Source: Bolinopsis microptera
Taxonomy: Eukaryota; Ctenophora; Tentaculata; Lobata; Bolinopsidae
Assembly (NCBI RefSeq): GCF_026151205.1
Contig: NC_087079.1
Location: forward strand, 14,198,445 to 14,262,444
DNA length: 64,000 bases
Direction: 5' to 3'
Shown here piece by piece: positions 44,204 to 56,299 of this stretch. Within the stretch, counting starts at the first letter, position 1, and each line of letters starts with the position of its first letter. A program made the translations under genes and the position numbers. The notes beneath the pieces are model-generated. The model was not told the DNA's origin, did no database searches, and was given only the letters and a program-made list of their open reading frames with translations.

Positions 44204-47200
44204 TTAAGCTTTTAAAACACTATATACCTTTGATTTAGCCTCCTTAAACTTGACGAGCTTATCTTTAAACTCAGGGGGCATGTTATCTAATCTTTTTAGA
44301 AGTTTAGCACTAAAATGATTGTAGAGTTTAACATCAGGAGTCAACACTTGTGTTAGACGAACTTTAGTAGAATCAGAGAGAATTTCGTGAGATCTGATGG
44401 CAAAGTCGGTGAGCAAGGAAAAGGAATAGATATAAAAATCAAAACATTTTCTAATTAGATAAATATACTCCTAACAAGATACGTACCAGATAGGTAAAGA
44501 GTACAATAATATGGACTTAGTGCAGCGGATAACTCCATATTATTCACAACAACTGATTAGCGTATTCAAGAGAAATTCCTTACATGAATATTGAATATAA
44601 AAGCTTGGAAGAGGGGAACGGATTATATATTACCTGTTAGATTTGGACACCATACGGTTAAGATAATAAATATCAATGAGTCCTCCACACGGTCCTTTGA
44701 AGAAGAAGTAGTGACTCGTCAAGATGCTCGAGGGTCATCAGCAAATCAAAACGGTCGTCCAGCATTTTTATATAGTTATTGATAGTGTCGTCAGTTATAA
44801 TCATCGTACTGTGGTATTGATCTTTAAAAACAGTTTTTGGACCTTGGCAATTCGGGGAAAAATGTGCTGTCTGATAGATGACTTGTCTCTAAAGGCGAAT
44901 GACAAATGGCGATAATTTTAATTGAACAATAAGTTAGTGCTTGAGTTTTTTGGGGAACTTGATAAAGAAAGATCTTAAATTGTCACTTCTTAGAGCCAAC
45001 TTGCTCTAAAATTATGAAGAAAAAAAAATGGTAGATTTAATATTTTGATGATCAAACCTTCCCTGAGACATTCCAAGATCGTAGCTCATAGAGTTTAGAT
45101 TATTTGCAATGAGGTAGCTTCCCATCTTTTCTTCTCGATTGGATTCCTCATACTTCAGGTCAAGAAATCTATTTATAGATTCATCAAGTGTTATCGGGCT
45201 GCCAGCATCAGTCTGCATTCTGAACAATTGAGATTGAAATACATAATTAATTGGTGGTTACTGGTTAATTTTCTGCAAAGTGCTCAACTTGATCAAAACT
45301 AAGACCATCATCAAAACTAAGACCATCATTTTCTGCAAAGTGCTCAACTTGATCAAAACTAAGACCATCATGAACTAAAGATAACAAGGTTTCATGAAAA
45401 AAATCTTCAAATGAGAAGATTAACACCTGTTTTTAACTCTTTTGTAACAAAGAAACTATTGTATAATTTACAAGAACCCTCTCCAATCCGCAGGGAAGTA
45501 GTTATAATAATTTCATTAGAACTATTCATCCTCTCAGATTGAAAGTTCAAGTTAGGAAACTACTGTTAGTTCCAATTGTTATCATAAGACATACATGATT
45601 AAGATAAGTTAATTCTAAAACCCCTTAATAATCACTTGTTCAACCTATGCAGTGTTGGTAGATTACATTGAGTAGCGAAATCATCATAATTAATCATACA
45701 AGGTTTACAAGGTTTACAATCTAGGTAAACTATAGGTAAAAATATAATATTAATCATAAGCTAAAATGTACTAATCTTTGTATTCTAAATGGGGAAAAAG
45801 AAGAAACATTGTCAGTCAATCGAGAAAATTGTCAGTCAGGCTATATGGCAGCTTTGTAGATGTTGCTAGTAGTGGTCCCAGGCTTGCAACTGGAATTGCG
45901 GTTTACAAGGTTTACAAGGTTTACAAAAATAGATCTATATTACAGTGAGATATTGTCAGATCAGCATAGCTAAAGCAAAGGTCAAAGTCCGAAATCCAAA
46001 TAGAAAAAAATCCGTTACCATTAAGGTGTTTGATGAGTGTAAAGAAAAAGTGAAAATGAAGGGGCTGTGGAGGAAATGTGATATCCCGTACTGAGACACT
46101 AATGTTCGTGTTTCTTCTTTATAGGGAAATATGAAATGTTATACTATGTGTGGAATGTGAATATCATTATTATGACGAACTTATTAAACATAATTTATCA
46201 TAACAACATTTTGCAGTATTTACACTTACAAAATTTCTGTGTCTTAACAAACTGAATATACGTCCCCAGCCATGATTGTAAACAGTAAACAGTAAACACA
46301 TTACCATAAACAACCTACCAGGTCACAGTAGTTTACCTGTAGTAATTACCTGTGATCATTATTGTAGAAAATATAGAAAGACACAAAGGCCTTTAAGGGG
46401 CTCCTTATCAAGGAGAAATAATAGGAATCATGAGGCATAACGGATTCCACAGCTCTCTTATCAAATACCATATGTTGGCACATGATGTTGTAGGTCTCAT
46501 TAGATGCTAGCCGCATTAACCTGAAATATCATCCAGTTAGTTATCTTCCATTAAACTATTCGTTATTATACTAACTTGAACCTTCGGAATTTTATCTAAA
46601 TATCCTGTTCATGCTTTCTAAAAGCTCAACTGACAAATTCAACTGAAAATTCGACTGAAATTCATAAAATGAAAACTCAAGAATTTGAATATAAAATGGA
46701 AAGTGGAATAACTGTAATGTTAAAGAAAAAGTAAGAAAAGGGCGTGTTGCCAAACTAAAACTACTAAGAGATTTAGTAAAACTGTTTATAACATTCATTT
46801 ACCAAAACATAACCAATATCTATATCTCATGTGTTTTGTAATGAGCAATAATCAACATACTTTTCAGGTCTAATGAGATGTAGCTGATGAGAATAAGGAT
46901 AGACAGCATAGTTTAACCCATGAATTATCCCAAAATGATACAAAATATTGACTGTAGTCGAAGTCCCTGTTTTATGAGTTTTTACAAATAAAAAGTTGGT
47001 ATGCTTTTTAGTACAGGTTTTGTTTGATTCCAGCACAGTTTTACTACTGATCTGATTAGTGTCTGATGAGTCAAGCTGTATCCGCTGAACCGTAGTTTGC
47101 TCTATTCCGGGGAGATAGGTAATAATGTCGCTCATAGATGGGCTGTGCTGGTATGTTATCCACAGTATAATCCCTGCAGCAATGCAGTATAACAGGTACT

Positions 47201-47213
47201 TCACAGCCTTCAT
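44204..47213 (-). pseudogene. Galactose 3-O-sulfotransferase, frameshift in exon 4
   Basis: Five exons: 46861-47213 (ATG), 46350-46520, 45058-45219, 44634-44808 and 44204-44393 (TAA), about 350 residues. A single N-terminal membrane segment (YLLYCIAAGIILWITY) makes it a type II Golgi enzyme. The 5'-phosphosulfate loop is FVKTHKTGTSTTVNILYHFG; the 3'-phosphate motif is YYFSLIRSPLKAFVSFY; MTLEHLDESLLLLQR and LYNHFSAKLL follow in family order. Such enzymes transfer sulfate from PAPS to galactose on lipids or glycans. In exon 4 the frame meets a stop right after TVWRTH, while the next frame (IDIYYLNRM) continues to a good donor. One extra base or two missing ones near 44690 would explain it; a sequencing error is possible. 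Confidence 0.82.
45258..45372. repeat. Direct duplication in a sulfotransferase intron
   Basis: TTTTCTGCAAAGTGCTCAAC followed by the TTGATCAAAACTAAGACCATCAT phrase occurs twice (about 45270 and 45329), with a further partial repeat of the second phrase between. It lies in the intron between exons 2 and 3 of the sulfotransferase gene. Confidence 0.75.
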
Positions 47214-47424
47214 TTCGTTCTTGTCAGTTCAATGAAGTCATCCTGATGTGAAAAGTAACTTAGACTATTAAATTAGGAACTTTGGGAAGCTAAATTGGAG
47301 ATAGTAAACGGCAAATCATTCATTATATTAATTGTGAACCTGGTTTAAAGAAAACAACAATTTCAAGAAAAAAAGGTTTTTTACAGAGAGATTGAGTTGC
47401 TACAAACATTTTGCCAGGTGGATG

Positions 47425-47758
47425 CAGTGGCGTAACTTAGGGCCCCGCAGACCCCGCTGTGCGGGGGGGCGCCGTATAAGGGGGGCGCAATTTTCCTGAA
47501 TTTTAGGCCCTTTCACTGAAAAATCGCCTTGTTTGTGTGTATTTCCCTGTCCAATTTAGCGTTCGGTCGACGCGAAAAAAATATTTGGGGTACGTTTTTT
47601 GCTTCAGGGGGCGCAAAAAGCTGTAGGGGGGCGAGAAAAAAAGTACCCGACCTTTTTTTTTTTTTTCTTCTTTTTTTTTTTTAAGGGACACAAAAATTTT
47701 AGGGGGGCGCTTTTCGTCACTGAGCGGGGGGGTACCAACAGGCAAAGTTACGCCACTG
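47425..47758. mobile_element. hAT-type MITE with 8-bp TSD
   Basis: The ends CAGTGGCGTAACTT and AAGTTACGCCACTG are inverted repeats of a widespread hAT type. The exact 8-bp duplication GGTGGATG flanks them (47417-47424 and 47759-47766). The interior is G/C-rich near the ends and contains long T runs. It lies about 200 bp upstream of the sulfotransferase start codon. ORFs across it (47503, 47599) are incidental. Confidence 0.92.
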
Positions 47759-47999
47759 GGTGGATGAGGTCATTTTCTTCAGATTTGGAGACAGTACACT
47801 TTCCTGATTGAACAGGGATAAAATGACCAAACTTTAGAACAATTGAAATTATTGACTTTATATACCCAATAGCAGGTCAGGCTGATTGATTATGCTGTCT
47901 GACCAAAATTAACACATAGGTGACGATGCTTGAGGACCGGGCGCCTTCACAGCAAATAATTCAGAACACCACTCCTACTTAGTTACGGACTAGAGCCGT

Positions 48000-49000
48000 C
48001 CAGAAATTATAGTTACAATTACCATTACCCAGTAGTCAACATTCTCCAATTCAATGGAATCGTTTTTCTGTTTTGATATGATTCGATTCAACAGCAATCA
48101 AAACTAAATTAAACGATAAATCCGGTCATTCAAAGAAATAAACATATAATTTCAGCAATGATCAAATGATCAATAGAACAGGAAGGTTAGAGAACATAGA
48201 AAATCGAATATACAGACTCGGAGTCAATGTCGAAGTTTGCTAATATAATATATACACATTTTTCAAACAGTATACACATAATGCAATGTTACAATGACCC
48301 TATATAAAAATAACCCTTCAAAAACTCAATATTTTGAAAATGACCCTTGGCCTTGTGGCTCCAAGTTTAATTTTAAACTGTCTATATTGTGAAGTTCTTT
48401 TTCGCCCCTCTGTCTCCCCGCAGACCATAATTAAAAGATGGTGTTATACATGAACATTTCCATTAAGCATTTTGTGCGCGGCGGGTCATACAACTTATGA
48501 CAAAAGTGGTCGGACATACAACAATTTTTAGATCGCACTCAATTCTAATTTCTATCGTATATTGCTCCAGGTGTACGTGCGGCTTGTCATAAAAACCGAT
48601 CCTACTAAATTTATTTTCAACAGTCAAACATTTAAATTTTAAACAAAATTTAGTACACTATGTACGCTTAAATTATATATAACTTTTAATTTATGCTAAT
48701 ATAGCGTTTGATCGCAATTTATGATGCCCTGCGGTTTCTTCGCGTTCGCGACTATACCCGTTTGCGATGCCACTGTGTGGACGTAGCTGTGATAAATCTT
48801 ACATCCTCTTAAAGTACATGCTCTAACTCGGACATCGCAAGCTTAATCAGTTCTGGGGACTGTTCCTGTGTAGAGTTATGAAGGTTTAAAGCTTTCGTGC
48901 TGCGCAATCGCCCCAAAATGGCTAAAAATTTGCACCGTCGAAGAATAACTTTGCGCAGGGAATGCGCAAGGTCTACAATATGGTAGTTAATATTGATTTT
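48000..49000. other. No gene seen; contains a shared repeat end
   Basis: AT-rich. The phrase GCGCGGCGGGTCATACAAC at about 48475 recurs near 58785, so at least one interspersed repeat is present at both places. Confidence 0.45.
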
Positions 49001-49011
49001 CGACCTCCAGC

Positions 49012-49080
49012 AGGATAGCCTAGTTCGCTAAGCAGGCGATTGGCTGTGGTAGCTGAGGGTTCAAATCCCTGTCTAGACTT
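49012..49080 (+). repeat. tRNA-like sequence (SINE head or tRNA relic)
   Basis: GGATAGCCTAGTTCGCTAAG resembles a pol III A-box region, and GGGTTCAAATCCC about 35 nt later is a good B box with a T-loop. The acceptor stem does not pair (GGATAG against CTGTCTAGA), and the anticodon arm is unclear, so a working tRNA is unlikely. It may be the 5' head of a SINE. Confidence 0.45.
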
Positions 49081-50606
49081 TAATTTTGTTTTAACTGAAA
49101 CAAGTTTTCAACAAAAACTTTCTAGTGTTTGGTTAATATTGATTAGTTAATTATATTAAAAGTTATACTCTAAGATGAAATTCATAATTAGAAATGGCAA
49201 AGCAGCTATAACTATAAGTATAATACGCAGAGCATCATTATACTAGAATTTTATAGAAATAACATTGTCTGTCTCTGATTATTTTTAAATACAAGTAACA
49301 GACGTGACCAGTATTGCATCTGCATCGATTAGTATTCAGTTCGGAGTCGTCGATATCAGCTATTACATAGATTTTAAATTGCTGCTATTATAGCTGCAGA
49401 TATGATTATGAGCAGTTTTTATCCGTCTGATTTGGTCCGTTTTGGGCTGGGCCCAGTTTGCTAAGGATTCTGTTTCTATCTGGTGTAAAACTTGGTATGC
49501 TGCGAAAAGAACATTCTGAAGGCAGAAAGCTCTGGATTGGTCTTTAAGTGCCTCTCTCAACGACAATCCCTCTTTAGCAGTTACTAATACTTGATAGCTC
49601 TATTAATTCTGCCTGTCACGGTGGGAAAGGAAGGTCAAGACTGCTTGTTTTGTAACTTTTTGTTGGGACTATTGACATGTAGTGTTTGGAGAAGGAGGGT
49701 AACGAAGGAGCACTTCTTAGTTGTCCATTGGGCATTACTGTCCACATCTGAAACAGATTTTAATAAAAGGAACTAAATAATAATACGGTTGAGTAAAATC
49801 AAATCTGAGACTTGAGTGGCGAGTGCAGTAGGGAAAGAAAATCTATAAGTGCATCTCAAACTGCCAAACTTACTGTTGAAAAATACTGTTTGACTACACT
49901 TCAATCCACCAGCCTCTCATCATTTTCAATGTGTGAAGCAGCTGGCGTGAGTTTCGTGGAATTCGTGAAAATCTTCGATAATCCCAGCCTCCAGGAGTTG
50001 CTTTTATTTTAGGGTCCTCTCAGAGCTTTAGAGGTTATCGATATTCCAGATTATGTCTGCTTTGTTGTCTGTACTTCCGGGGGTTGTATAAACCTGAGAA
50101 ATTGAACAGTTCAATACCAGAGAGAATGCTGAAGACTTTGAAAGTTCTGCCAAAATGTTTATTTTCTGTACACAAATCCGAATTTGTCTCTTTAGTGGCG
50201 ATTTTAGACAAAATTGACCTTCTTTCGGACTAAACTTTGAAACTGAATTGAAGTTTAAACGATTACCTCTAGAATGGTATTAATGAATTAACAAATTTAT
50301 CATCAGAAGTCAAGTTATGGTCGATTTTGGAAGCTTGGATATGCTAAAATTATTAATTACATATTATTATGCGCGGCTCGGTTATATTGCGCGCGCGTGG
50401 TCGCTAGGCGCTAGCGCAAAAATTGCTTACATTTTTTTTTCCGTTCGGCAGAAAGACAATCGTGACTGACAAACATGTAGAAAACTCACCCAGAACTTCT
50501 AGCATATTCTTTAGGGCGGGAAATACTTAGTATGCAGGGTCTGTGATTATCCCGCCAAATCCGAATTTCTTCCTAATAACACATCACAAAGGCGCGTTCA
50601 CAATTT

Positions 50607-50981
50607 TTGCGCGTTATAAACAGCAGAAGAATCCTCAACATCAGATGGCCTACTGGGGTTATTTCTAATGAGGCACTCTATGCTCGTTGTTATGTCACTC
50701 CCTTGTCTGTGAGAGTCTCTAAGTTTCGATGGAGAATGTTAGGACATATCTTAAGAGGACAGGAAGACTCACCAGCATACACCTCTATGTTATTTGCTAT
50801 AAATTCTGATATTTTTATGGAAGGGAGACGGGGTAGACCATGTTTAAACTTATTAGATGTTATTAGAAAAGACTTGACTAGTAGAAATCTTGATATTAGA
50901 CTTAAGAATTTGACTGATTTCGAAGACCTTAGATTTTTGGCTTTAGATAGGGAGGAATGGAAGAAGTTAGAAGATGGTTGA
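50607..50981 (+). pseudogene. 3' end of a non-LTR retrotransposon ORF2
   Basis: The 124-codon frame has the typical tail of RTE/R2-like RT proteins: FRWRMLGHILRG, then GRRGRPCLNLLDVIRKDL, then ALDREEWKKL near the stop. The catalytic core is not found upstream, so only the 3' part of the element survives. Confidence 0.65.
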
Positions 50982-51659
50982 TGTTTTTGTTTTCTTTTTT
51001 ATGCGTTTTGATATCTATAAGGTGCCTAGGATGCTCTTTTAAAGAGATATTTCGTACTTTGAAAGATTTACTACTATAAACAGCTAGATTCCTTTTAAGT
51101 CGTTCTATAGTTAATCTCACTAATTCAAAAGGGGGAGACTGATTGGAGAAGAATTGAACCTTTGGTTTCTTCACAAGTAGAAGCACTAAGAAAACACCCA
51201 AGTTGTCCATGATAGAGACAAGAAACAAACTTTGCAAAGCAAACTAAACATGCTGACAGCAAATATAACTGAGAAGGAACCACTGATCACCAAGAACAAA
51301 CCCAGGGTAACATATTGGTAATGTCGAACTAGAAGGACCAGCTGTTTCACTACTATCTAAAGACCCTAAATTTGCGTTGCTAGACAACAGGGGGGGGAGG
51401 TTCAACTACATTTTTGTACATGTACATTTGGCAAAAATCTTATGGCCATGTACATAAATGTACAAAAAATCGGAAATCCCTGGAAAAGGATTGAAAAATT
51501 TCCAAATCGTGTTTAAAATGCTAACAATGCTAGTACATTATGCAAAAACAAAGCTCGGGCTAGGGTATCAAGTGGCTAGGGTACTAAGTGGCTAGGGTAC
51601 TAAGAGCTGCAACAACTAAGCAATTGTGGTCAGGATAAACTAAGGACTTCATCCCTCAA

Positions 51660-52300
51660 TTATATAATATAGTACTCACTGTACTCACTGTATTTGATCC
51701 TTCCCTGGATTCTTCTGTCAAAATCTCTAAACTGGCCAAGGTCAACAGAGGCGAGCTAGACGCTCTTGGAAATTACCTTAAGTTGCCTCTAGTTAGCAGA
51801 GGATTAAAGAAGAAACTTTTCAGCTCACGAGAGAAACTAGCTAAACGGATTGTGTCAGAGATCATTTCTCTGTACCCTGCTGTTTGTTCCGAGTGTTCAG
51901 AAGAGTACACAGTGATGCCGGGCTTCCAGCCCAAATACAGATGTTGGAGTTGTCTTCATGAAGCTCACGACTGTGAAAACTTCACAGCCCAAATGGAGCT
52001 TTACGAAAGTCTCCCAACCCAACTCAGTGGTTTGGTATGGTTATGCTCAGACTGCATAGCAGTCAACAAAAACAACAACATTGGGGAGTGTGATGAACCA
52101 CCGTCTGGAATGGGAACGCCAGGTCACACTAAGGAAATCAACCAGGCTCGACCAGATACCAACACTTCGCTAGAAAACAGCACTAATCAGAACAACGGTG
52201 CTGCAAGTCTTGAAGTAGTGAAACTGGCTGAAGAGTTGGAGAAAATCAAGAAAGAACAGGAAAAGTCTGAGTCGCCAAAAATCCGATTTTACTATATACT
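51660..52300 (+). pseudogene. Retrotransposon ORF1-like zinc-finger protein, truncated
   Basis: The open frame can be followed upstream of 51783 (VFDPSLDSSVKISKLAKVN). It encodes a helical segment, then a PHD/RING-like Cys/His cluster: CSECSEEY, CWSCLHEAHDC and WLCSDC. A Glu/Lys-rich helix (AEELEKIKKEQEKSE) follows. This order is typical of ORF1 in CR1/L2-type elements of invertebrates. The frame runs into the 52306-53722 foldback repeat and stops there at 52355, so the element was probably cut by that insertion. Confidence 0.55.
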
Positions 52301-52305
52301 AGCAG

Positions 52306-53722
52306 TCTCGAGAGTAACAATTATCACACTTATTTCAAGATATATCCGCTTCTGATTGGAGCTAAGCGCTCATCTTGAGCATTATTATGGTCAGAATTAT
52401 CACATTGAGTGGGGTAGAGCATGGTTTTAAAGTCTTCAGACTTCAGGTTGTTGAGTTATTTGGTCAGATCCCATTTTTACGCTCTCGCGAGTAGCAATTG
52501 ATGTACTTATTTCAAGATATCTCAGCTTCTGATTGGAGTGTAACGCTCATCTTAGGCATTGAAATGGTCAGAATCATCATATTGAGTGGGGTGGAGCATG
52601 CCGCATGGTTTCAAAGTCTTCAGACTTCAGGTTGTTGAGTTATTAGTTCAGATCCCATTTTTACGCTCTCGCGAGTAGCGATTGATGCTACTGATATATC
52701 AGCTTCTGATTGGAGCTAAGCGTTCATCTTGGGCATTGAAATGGTCAGAATTATCACATTGAGTGGGGTAGGGCGTGGTTTCAAAGTCTTCAGACTTCAG
52801 GTTTTTGAATTATTAGGTTAAAACATATTTTTACACTCTTGCGAGTAACGATTGACACACTTATTACAAGATATCGCAGCTTCTGATTGAAGCTAAGTGC
52901 TTATCATGGGCATTGAAATGGTCAGTATGGTCATATTAAGTGGGGTAAAGCATGTTCCTAGTGCTAGAGGTTTTAGTGAAATTTTACTGATATTTTACTG
53001 ATATTTCTTGGCAAACAACTTTTTCCTGACGATTAATTACAGTTCATCCAATAAATATTTTCAACATTGCAGTAACCATTCTTGCGAGAGCATAAAAATA
53101 GGGTTTAACCTAATAATTTAATAACCTGAAGTCTAAAGATTTTAAAACCATGCTCGATTCTACTTAATTTGATATTTTAATGCCCATGATGAACGCTTAT
53201 CTCCACAACTCCACTCAGAAGCTGAGATATCTTGAAATAAGTGCATCAATCGCTATTCGGGGGAGTGTAAAAAGGGATCTGACCTAATAACTCAACAACC
53301 TGAAGTTTGAAGACTTTGAAACCATGCTCTACCCAAATCAATATGATGATTCTGACCATTTTAATGCCCAAGATGAGCGCTTAGCTCCAATCAGAAGCGG
53401 AGATATCTTGAAATAAGTGCATCAATCGCTACTCGCGAGAGCGTAAAAATGGGATCTGACCAAATAACTCAACAACCTGAAGTCTGAAGACTTTGAAACC
53501 ATGCTCTACCCAACTCAATATGATGATTCTGACCATTTCAATGCCCAAGATGAACGCTTAGCTCTAATCAGAAGCTGATAAATCTTGAAATAAATGCATC
53601 AATCGTACTCACGAGAGCGTAAAAATGGGATTTGACCTAATAACTCAACAAGTACAACCTATAGCTCCAATCAGAAGCGGAGATATCTTGTAATCTTGAA
53701 ATAAGTGTGATAATTGTAATGA
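52306..53722. mobile_element. Foldback element built of ~170-bp tandem units
   Basis: Four direct units (each with CTTCTGATTGGAG, GAGTGGGGTAGAGCATG, CTTCAGACTTCAGGTTGTTG and ACGCTCTCGCGAGTA) run from 52306 to about 52980. Four inverted units run back from about 53040 to 53722. Outer ends match: AACAATTATCACACTTATTTC at the left against its complement at the right. Units differ by scattered substitutions. No ORF is present. This is a large composite inverted repeat. Confidence 0.85.
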
Positions 53723-54680
53723 TTCCTTTACAAAACTTAGCAAGTGCTATTAACAATATCCTAATGGATCATGGAAATTGAAATGTTCAATTTTCTTTTC
53801 ATAAATAATAATTTTTCATCGAATAAAACTTTTTTGTCTCTAAAATAGGCTCAGAAAACTAGATTAATTTACATCATTTTACCTCATTTCACCTCATCCC
53901 AATTTTGTCTTTTTTGGCTGCCCGAATGAGGTAAAATGAGGTTGACCCCCCCCCCCCCCCTCCCCCCCATCATGCACCTGTACACCGTTGTAACATTCCA
54001 TGCTTATGAATCATGTGTAGTATATTTACTATATAGTACATTTACTGTGTATATTTATGTTTAGTACTTGTAGTAGGTTTAGGATTGCACGGTATTTACT
54101 ATAAAATAAAAGTTTGTCGTCATATGAACTAATTTGTTATGAATTTTTGTTATGACTTTTATATAAGGCCCACTGTCACTCAGGCGTGAGGTTCTGGGGC
54201 ACATCACTTGAGCGACTAATGGATTAGAAGTTTTACTCCACGTTTTAGAGTCCGAGTAATTATCAAATATTTAGTCAGAACTTTCAATGAAAGGAAAAAA
54301 TCATGAAACTAAATAATAATACACGATTAAACCAGATTGCTATTGTGTATTCAATACGGTTATTATCACCTTAGTATCCTGGTTTCCTACATGTGTAATA
54401 ACTCACCCAAGAGGGATATAGCAATCAGAACTGTTGGAGTATTCCAATACCGCCAGAATGTGTCGCCATACACTTTACTACCATTTATAACCTAAGAAAC
54501 ATGTAATTTAGAAAGGACTAGGATTAATAACTCATTAGATTCGAAATAATGGCGCATAATAAAATCGAGTATCTTATTGGGTTATTAAAATAAGATATCT
54601 TTTGCTAGAATTTTAAAGTTTAAGCCATAGAGCAATCTTCTCAGTTTTAAAATTTAAAAGTAACATTTTACCCTAACTAT

Positions 54681-55375
54681 GGGGGGGGCCAACCATATTA
54701 AAGTATATTAAAATGTAGGATTTTTCCCGATTTTGACCCGGGGATATACTTTAATATACTTTAATATACTTTAATATACTTTAATATATCCCTATCTCCT
54801 TGGAGGCCTACATCAAAAATTGTTGCCCAAAATAAGCTTGAAATGCAATTCGTAATCGATTCCAAAAAGTTCTTGAAAAAATATTTAAAACTGATGGAGT
54901 TATTTCAATTTTAATGAAGTCATTTTGGCTAGTATTCCGAACCGAGATATTATGTGCAATTTTCCCAATTTTGTTCATGGAGGTCTTTTTACTTAGTATC
55001 CACTATATTCAACAAACACTGAGTTATATCTTTCACATAGAGTTAGTCTCATTAAAAAATATTGAAATTTTATCGAATTTGGGCAAAAGCGAATTTGGGC
55101 AAAAGCGTATGCCCAAATATGGGCATATTTTTTAAAGCTCATAGCTCAGCCAATTTTTGACCAATCTGGATGGAAATTCATGTACTAGTCCTAAAACAGG
55201 CTTATCTTGCGAATCTGAGTGAAAAATATAGTTCTTCATGTAAATCTTAACGAAGAATATAAATCTTCTAATTGTAGGTATATTAAAGTATATTAAAATG
55301 TAGGATTTTTTCCGATTTTGACCCGGGGATATACTTTAATATACTTTAATATGGTTGGCCCCCCCCCCCCCCCCC
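54681..55375. mobile_element. Inverted-repeat element with poly-G/poly-C ends
   Basis: It starts with a G run and CCAACCATATTAAAGTAT and ends ATACTTTAATATGGTTGG followed by a long C run. Near both ends the same direct phrase (AATGTAGGATTTTT...GACCCGGGGATATACTTTAA) occurs. A 10-bp repeat, ATATACTTTA, is present four or more times at 54750-54790. The interior ORF (54914-55135) is not recognisable. Confidence 0.75.
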
Positions 55376-55951
55376 AACTATGATGTGGTGGCATTTCATA
55401 CTTAACTAAAATTCAACTTTGAAAGTCAATAGATTATTAGTCACAACAAAATTATAGTTTAAGACATCCATTTTGCATTGTGTTTCCAATATTAGAATTT
55501 ATGATATGTATTGATTGAATAATTGGTAATAAATTTAACTTTTGTTTTATTAACTTTTGTTTTATTAAACTAACTTGCGTTAAACTTCACTAAAATTTTA
55601 TAATCCAAGGGTATTTAGCATGAATAATAACAGGATTACTGTTTCATCTGGTTTAAAATGTTAGATCAGCACAAATTTCTAATTAATTAACGTTTTTATA
55701 TCTCTCAAGCTATATTTATCACAAACAGAAGTGAGTAACTGTTTTATGCTGTTAAATCTGATATAGACACTAGTACACTAAACTTCCTCTGAACTTCGAT
55801 TTTTTAAGGTGTGATAGACCTCATGATAAGGGAAGAGGGGGATGTGGTATATTGATTACCCAAAGTGTCAATTACAACTTACTCAACTTAGATATAACAT
55901 ACTCTGATGTATAGAATACTTTGTTAACCAAAAACTTACCCATTATGTTGA

Positions 55952-56285
55952 AACAAATAAACTACTAACCAACCATCAGTATGGATTTAGGAAAGACCAT
56001 TCAACCACTTTCCTTATGCTTAATCTATTTGACAAAATATTTATGTCTAAGGAATCGTCGAAGAAACCTGCAATTGCATTCTTGGACATAAAAAGGCTTT
56101 TGACACACTAAGCCATAATATTCTATTGAGAAAAACTTAAGTATTATGGCGTGGATGGCTTTGTCATTAAGTGGTTTTAAAGCTACCTTGGAGGCAGAAA
56201 ACAGTGCACCAAAATACGTGGTAATGTAAGTAAACTGCTTCCTGTAAACACAGGTGTGCCACAGGGCAGTATATTAAGTCTATTC
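55952..56285 (+). pseudogene. Decayed non-LTR reverse transcriptase fragment
   Basis: In shifting frames the translation gives HQYGFRKDHSTTFLMLNLF, then PAIAFLDIK, LKYYGVDGFVIKWF and NTGVPQGSILS, the order of RT motifs. Stops and frameshifts interrupt it (near 56098, 56138 and 56180), and the catalytic YADD region is missing. The copy is dead and older than the one at 8-10.7 kb. Confidence 0.75.
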
Positions 56286-56299
56286 AGAAACGATCTTAA

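Noticed and set aside
47503-47811. ORFs across the hAT MITE
   Set aside because: They read through poly-T/poly-A and G-rich termini of a non-coding element.
49012-49080. Functional tRNA gene
   Set aside because: B box and T-loop look good, but the acceptor stem does not pair and the anticodon arm is unclear; kept only as a tRNA-like relic.
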